Assembly (NCBI RefSeq): GCF_000005505.3
Contig: NC_016134.3
Coordinates: forward strand, 28,657,584-28,721,583
Reading direction: 5' to 3'
Source: Brachypodium distachyon
Taxonomy: Eukaryota > Streptophyta > Magnoliopsida > Poales > Poaceae
DNA: 64,000 nt
Part shown: positions 60,195 to 64,000 of the stretch, one piece after another
Numbering within the stretch: position 1 is the stretch's first letter
Layout: each line of letters starts with the position of its first letter
The notes under the pieces: generated by a model
Told to the model about the DNA's origin: nothing
What the model saw: the letters and a program-made list of their open reading frames with translations, nothing else
Databases searched by the model: none
Translations under genes and position numbers: made by a program

Positions 60195-63100
60195 TTAGTT
60201 GTCGCCGTCTTCAGCCGAGGGGTCGGCGGGGAGATTAGGCTCCGGCTTCATCTGCATTTGCTCAACGACTTCGTTGACGAACTCGCGCACTGCTTGGGTG
60301 TGCGTGGGCTCGTCCTCACTATCGGACCAAGCGTCCAGCAAGGACTCGAAGGGAAACTCCAGGTCCCGGAGGTGAATCCGCGGGAGGATTGTCCCGGCAA
60401 CCTCCCGAACGCAGTTGGCGACTTCGTTGGCACCGTACTTGGCGATCCAGACATCGAGCGCCCCGAGCTTCCCCACCAAGTCGGAGAAGAAGGGGATTAG
60501 CGTCGTGACGTCCGTGTCGTCCACCTCCGCCGCCTGCAGCTCAAACTTGGGCAGCAGGTCGCGCAGCAACTGGGCGATCTTCGTCAGCTTCTCCGTCTCG
60601 AGCTGCCGCTGCCCGATCAGCGTGCCGTGATGGAGTCGGGCGTCGTGCGCAGCCTTCTTGGCCTTGCCGACGAGGCCCTCCAGCTTCGCGAGCTCTGCGG
60701 CCTTGGCCGCATTGTCCTCGCCGGCCTTGACGAGCTCCTCCCGGACGGCGGCCCGCTCGGCCTCGAGCCTGGCCGCGCTGTCTTTGGCAGAGTTGAGCTC
60801 GGCCTCGTGCTGAGCCGCCGCTCTCGCCACATCCTCGGTAGCCTTGACCTTCACCTCCAGCATGACGCGGAGGCCTTGGATTTCGCCACGGTAGTTCGCG
60901 ATCGGGACGCTTTTCTCGTCTAGACGGGCCTGGGCCGACGCGACCATCTCGGCGTGTTCCTTCTTGGTCGTCTCAAGGGTGACCGCCATCGCGTCCTGCT
61001 TCCCCTGAAGCTGCACGCGTTGAGCCTCCAGCTGCTGGTGGAGCTCGGCCTCCGAGACCATCGGCTCCCGGGCGGCCTCCAAGGCTTGCCGAGCCAACCG
61101 CGCCTCCTCTTCGGCGAGGCGCGTCTCCTCGCGCAGCCGGGAGAGTTCGCGCCGTTCTCTCTCCACAGCCTCCCGCACCTCGCTGAGCTGGTTCTTGGCG
61201 GCGGTGTGGTGCTCCCTCACCTCGTTGAAGGAGGTGACGAAAGCCAATTGCTGGCCCTGCGGCGTCCAGGAACCGGTGCCCCCGCTCGAAGATGCTCGGA
61301 TCCCAGATAAGAGGGTTCCAAGCGACCCCGGCGAGGGTGCCGAGGTCGGTACCGGGGAGAGCCGCCGGGGACGGTGAAGCCCCCGCTACGGAAGAGGGGC
61401 TGTGCTCGGGGTCGCTGGCCTGCTCCCTGGGGTCTAGCTGTCCCTCCCCAGCAACTTCGCCTGCGCCTGCGCTGAGGGACCCCGGAGTCGGAGAAGCTTT
61501 CCTGCTCCTGGTGGGAGCAGTCCCCTGCTGGGCGACGAGAGAGCCCGCGTCGGCCGCGCCTGCAGCCGCGGGCACGTCGCTAGGCGCAGTCACGGCGGCG
61601 GCGGTATCCACTGCTGCCGCTGTGTCCGCCGCAGCGGGGGCGGACACGAGAGCCGGTTCCGGCTCCACCTCCGCCCCCACGGCCTTGACGACCGGGTCAA
61701 GATCAACCGCGGTCGTGCCCGTTCCAGGCATGGGCGCACTTGTGCCTGCGGCAACGAAAAGCATTAAGATCGGCGAGTGATGGCGCTATTGAAGACGGAC
61801 AAGGGTGACCATGGTAGTTACCTTGCGTAGCCGTAGGGCTTGCCGGGAGAGCCTTCCCTGCCCCGCCTGTGCCGGCGGGAGCGTCCAAGAGGCTTGCCGC
61901 GGGTGAGCTGCCACTCACTGTAGAAAAAAGGTATGTTCATAAATTCGGCTAACTAAAATTGCAATTGTAGAGCAATAATGAAGACATATCGGCTACCGGC
62001 CCTGCCTCTGTTGGGGCCGGGTCGCCAACGGACACGCCCGTGTCGCTGCCGGCCCCTGTGGCGGTGGGGTCGGCGGCGCTGCTGGTGTCAGCGCGCGTCC
62101 TCTTGCTGGGTGTACCGGGCGGGGAATCGCTCCTCGCCCTCTTGCTGGCACCCGCCGGCGAGAAGGACTTCGGGGGGTTACGCCGGAGCACGAAACCCGG
62201 GAATCCCCCCGAGCAGGTGGCGCCGTGGGCGCCCGAGGAGTCGTCGTGACCCGGAGAGCTCCGGTTGTCGTTGGCGAGGCCGCCGTGGTGCCGGGAGCCA
62301 AACTCGCGGAGGCCCCCGCTACCGGGACGAAGGACGTTGCCGGGGCGCCGGCGACCCATGCAGGCGCTGACGCTGCCGGGGTACCGGCGAGCACCCTGGG
62401 ACCGGCTCCCGCCGCGGTGCTGGTGGCTGCCACCAAGGCAGAGGCCGCCGCCGAGGCACCCGCGGCCCCTGTTGCCGCGGATGCGGTCGAGGTGCCGACG
62501 GGCGCCCCTGAAGCGGCCGCCGACGTGAGGGGGGCGGATGTTGCCGAGGCGGACGTTGCCGTCGAGAAGGGAGCCGCGGCCGCCGCAAACGCCCTCGATC
62601 TTCTCACGATCAAGGGCACGCTGTCGCTGCTTTCCTTGTCGTCGTCCTCCACGGCGACGACCTCCGGGGACGCAGCCACCTGGCCCACCTCGTCGTCCAG
62701 CGATTGGAGGGAGGGCCAGCTGGGATCGGATCCGCCCCCGCTCTCCTCAAGCACCTACTTCTCGCGGGGTGCTTGCTGGGGAGCGTGCGTGACCTGGGTG
62801 GGGGTGTCGTCCATCAACCCCCACTCGTTGTAGGGCGGGAAGGCGCTGACAATGTCGCTGAGCGCCTTGACGCAGGCGTGGAGAGAGGAAACCCCCAGCG
62901 GGAACTCCATCGATTGGAAGATCTCGCCGGAGATCCCCCTCACCCATGTCCTGAGGGTTTCCAAGTCCATGCCGTCCGCCTGGAGGCGTGTCCTGTCCCC
63001 GGAACCTGTGTACATCCACGCGGGCCGGGAACGTAGCTGCAGCGGGGCAATGCGCCGATGGACGAAGGTGCGTGCCACGTCCACATCGGTGAGCCCCGCC

Positions 63101-63822
63101 AGCCGCAGCGCCTTGATCTTCTCCACGATGGGGGAAAGGTCGGCGTCGCGGTGGTACCTGTCCTACCAGCCGTTCTGGTGTACCGGCAACTCCGTCGGCG
63201 ACTGGATGAACTCCTGGGGGTCCTCGACTCGGACCCAGCACCAGTCGCCCCGCCACTCTTTTTCAATTTTCTTCCCCGACCGGACGATGAACTCGGACTT
63301 CATCTGGTCGCGGGCGCGGAAGACCACCCCTGACGACATCGCCTTCGCGTTGTCAATGCGCGGGTAGAAGTAGTGGCGAAAGAGCCCCACCGATGGCATC
63401 ACCCCCACGAACGCCTCACAGAGGAACTGGAAGGTGGCGAGGAGGAACAGCGAGGTGGGGTGGAGCTACGCCACCCGCAACTGATAGGACTCCATCGGTG
63501 CGTGGAGGAACAGAGAGAAGGGCGGCACCATGCCGCAGAGGAGGAAGCGCGCGAACACTCGAAAATCGTTGTCCTGGTGCTCGGCGCCCGCCGGGAAGAT
63601 CTGCGTCTCCCCGTGCTCGTTGAAGCTGGAGGCGACGGCATGCCGGAGCTTCCCCAGCGCCTCGCCGTTATAGCCGGGGCGGAAGAAGGCGACTGTGGCC
63701 CGCATCTCCCGCCTCTTCTGGTCCTTGGCGGCGGCCGCTTTGATTGCCGCCTCAGTCTTGCTTGTCGCGGCCTTCTTCGAGGTTTGGACCTCCTTCCCCT
63801 TCCTAGTGGTGGGGGGCGCCAT
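60195..63822 (-). pseudogene. Antisense spliced ORF of the Tat element (Transposase_28-like, 'putative gypsy type transposon')
   Basis: ATG at 63822 (MAPPTTRKGKEVQTSKKAA). Exon 1 runs 63822-61997, exon 2 about 61917-61822 and exon 3 about 61745-60195, all with GT/AG borders. The N-terminal globular part carries the words I associate with Transposase_28: VFARFLLCGMVPPFSLFLHA, FRHYFYPRID, WRGDWCWVRVEDPQEFIQSP. The middle is Ala/Pro/Thr-rich with a basic patch, and the last exon is a long coiled coil (LSRLREETRLAEEEARLARQ) with an acidic tail. Three in-frame TAG stops (63466, 163-codon and 62755 positions, i.e. near 63466, 63163 and 62755) and shifts near 62200 and 61250 break it. Such antisense frames are known between pol and the 3' LTR of Tat elements; their function is unknown. 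Confidence 0.8.
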
Positions 63823-64000
63823 GGAAAGCGAGGGCGGAAGCTAGCAGAAGCGCAGGGATGCGAGATGCGGAAGAGGATGGAGGCGAAGGGGCAGAGTGTT
63901 GTTCCCCTTTTGGCAACAGTGGAGGCTTTATGACACCCGGCCGTTTGGTAACGGCCGGTTCCGTACCCTACGGGTGCGCGGGGATAACTCCTAATCACTG
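63823..64000. other. Upstream DNA of the antisense ORF
   Basis: Would carry the leader and promoter for the minus-strand ORF. No clear TATA box within these 178 bases. Confidence 0.35.

Larger units (their letters stand above)
57055..64000 (+). mobile_element. Tat-lineage Ty3/Gypsy element without pol (3' end beyond window)
   Basis: LTR, primer site and gag on the plus strand, followed directly by a long antisense ORF on the minus strand. No protease, RT, RNase H or integrase motif lies between gag (ends 60027) and the antisense frame (ends 60195), so this copy is non-autonomous. High GC separates it sharply from the SIRE DNA at its left. Confidence 0.85.

Noticed and set aside
62225..62833. 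202-codon plus-strand frame in the Tat element
   Set aside because: Shadow of the Ala/Pro-rich part of the antisense ORF; no motifs.
1..64000. tRNA, rRNA, CRISPR array, bacterial operons
   Set aside because: None seen; the window is plant nuclear DNA.

Overview
This is a plant nuclear window, almost certainly from a grass (Poaceae) and probably a Pooideae/Triticeae-type genome. The reasons are spliced plant gene families (MLO, NETWORKED1, egg-cell-secreted EC1), Stowaway-type MITEs beginning CTCCCTCC, nested Copia and Gypsy LTR retrotransposons, and GC-rich coding exons in AT-rich intergenic DNA. The species is inferred; no bacterial features are present. All exon boundaries were deduced by eye from reading frame, GT/AG sites and remembered family conservation.

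Region 1 (1-25 kb) is gene-bearing, and every intact host gene is on the minus strand. An MLO-family seven-transmembrane gene (start at 3135, 11 exons visible) runs off the left edge. A TATA-driven short gene for a 53-residue basic peptide lies at 4843-5004. A degenerate Copia element (5431-12097, both LTRs) follows. Next comes an EC1-like secreted cysteine-rich protein (13628-14074). A complete NETWORKED1-type actin-binding coiled-coil gene (coding 15185-21498) has a leader exon near 23.0-23.3 kb and a Stowaway MITE in its last intron.

Region 2 (25-42.5 kb) has no intact gene. It holds a Mutator-like 758-bp element with a 9-bp target duplication, a decayed CDKC-type kinase fragment whose third exon is split by two nested PIF/Harbinger-like elements, and unassigned exon-like sequences. 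It also holds a solo LTR with a perfect 5-bp target duplication, part of which was later duplicated in tandem (about 1.05 kb x 2), and a 1.9-kb block of an unclassified repeat full of a GTGAACTTC word.

Region 3 (42.5-64 kb) is a nest of retrotransposons. A SIRE/Maximus-like Copia element (minus strand) has its 3' LTR at 42513-43718. Next comes a large envelope-position ORF that appears to have its own TATA box and a leader intron (44497-48654). Its pol lies at 54153-57054. A Tekay-like Gypsy element (5' LTR 50843-54152, PBS, an extra ORF, the first codons of gag) was inserted in the RNase H region and then truncated by a deletion. A Tat-lineage Gypsy element (plus strand, LTR 57055-58076) was inserted in the SIRE protease/GAG-pre-integrase region. 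It carries a broken gag, no visible pol, and a long spliced antisense ORF of the 'putative gypsy type transposon' (Transposase_28-like) kind at 60195-63822. Its 3' LTR is outside the window.

Nothing here looks like a multi-gene host pathway. The most unusual material is in the accessory ORFs of the retrotransposons: the promoter-plus-intron unit in the SIRE element, the antisense spliced ORF in the Tat element, and the extra pre-gag ORF in the Tekay-like element. The multi-fragment CDKC pseudogene region is also notable.
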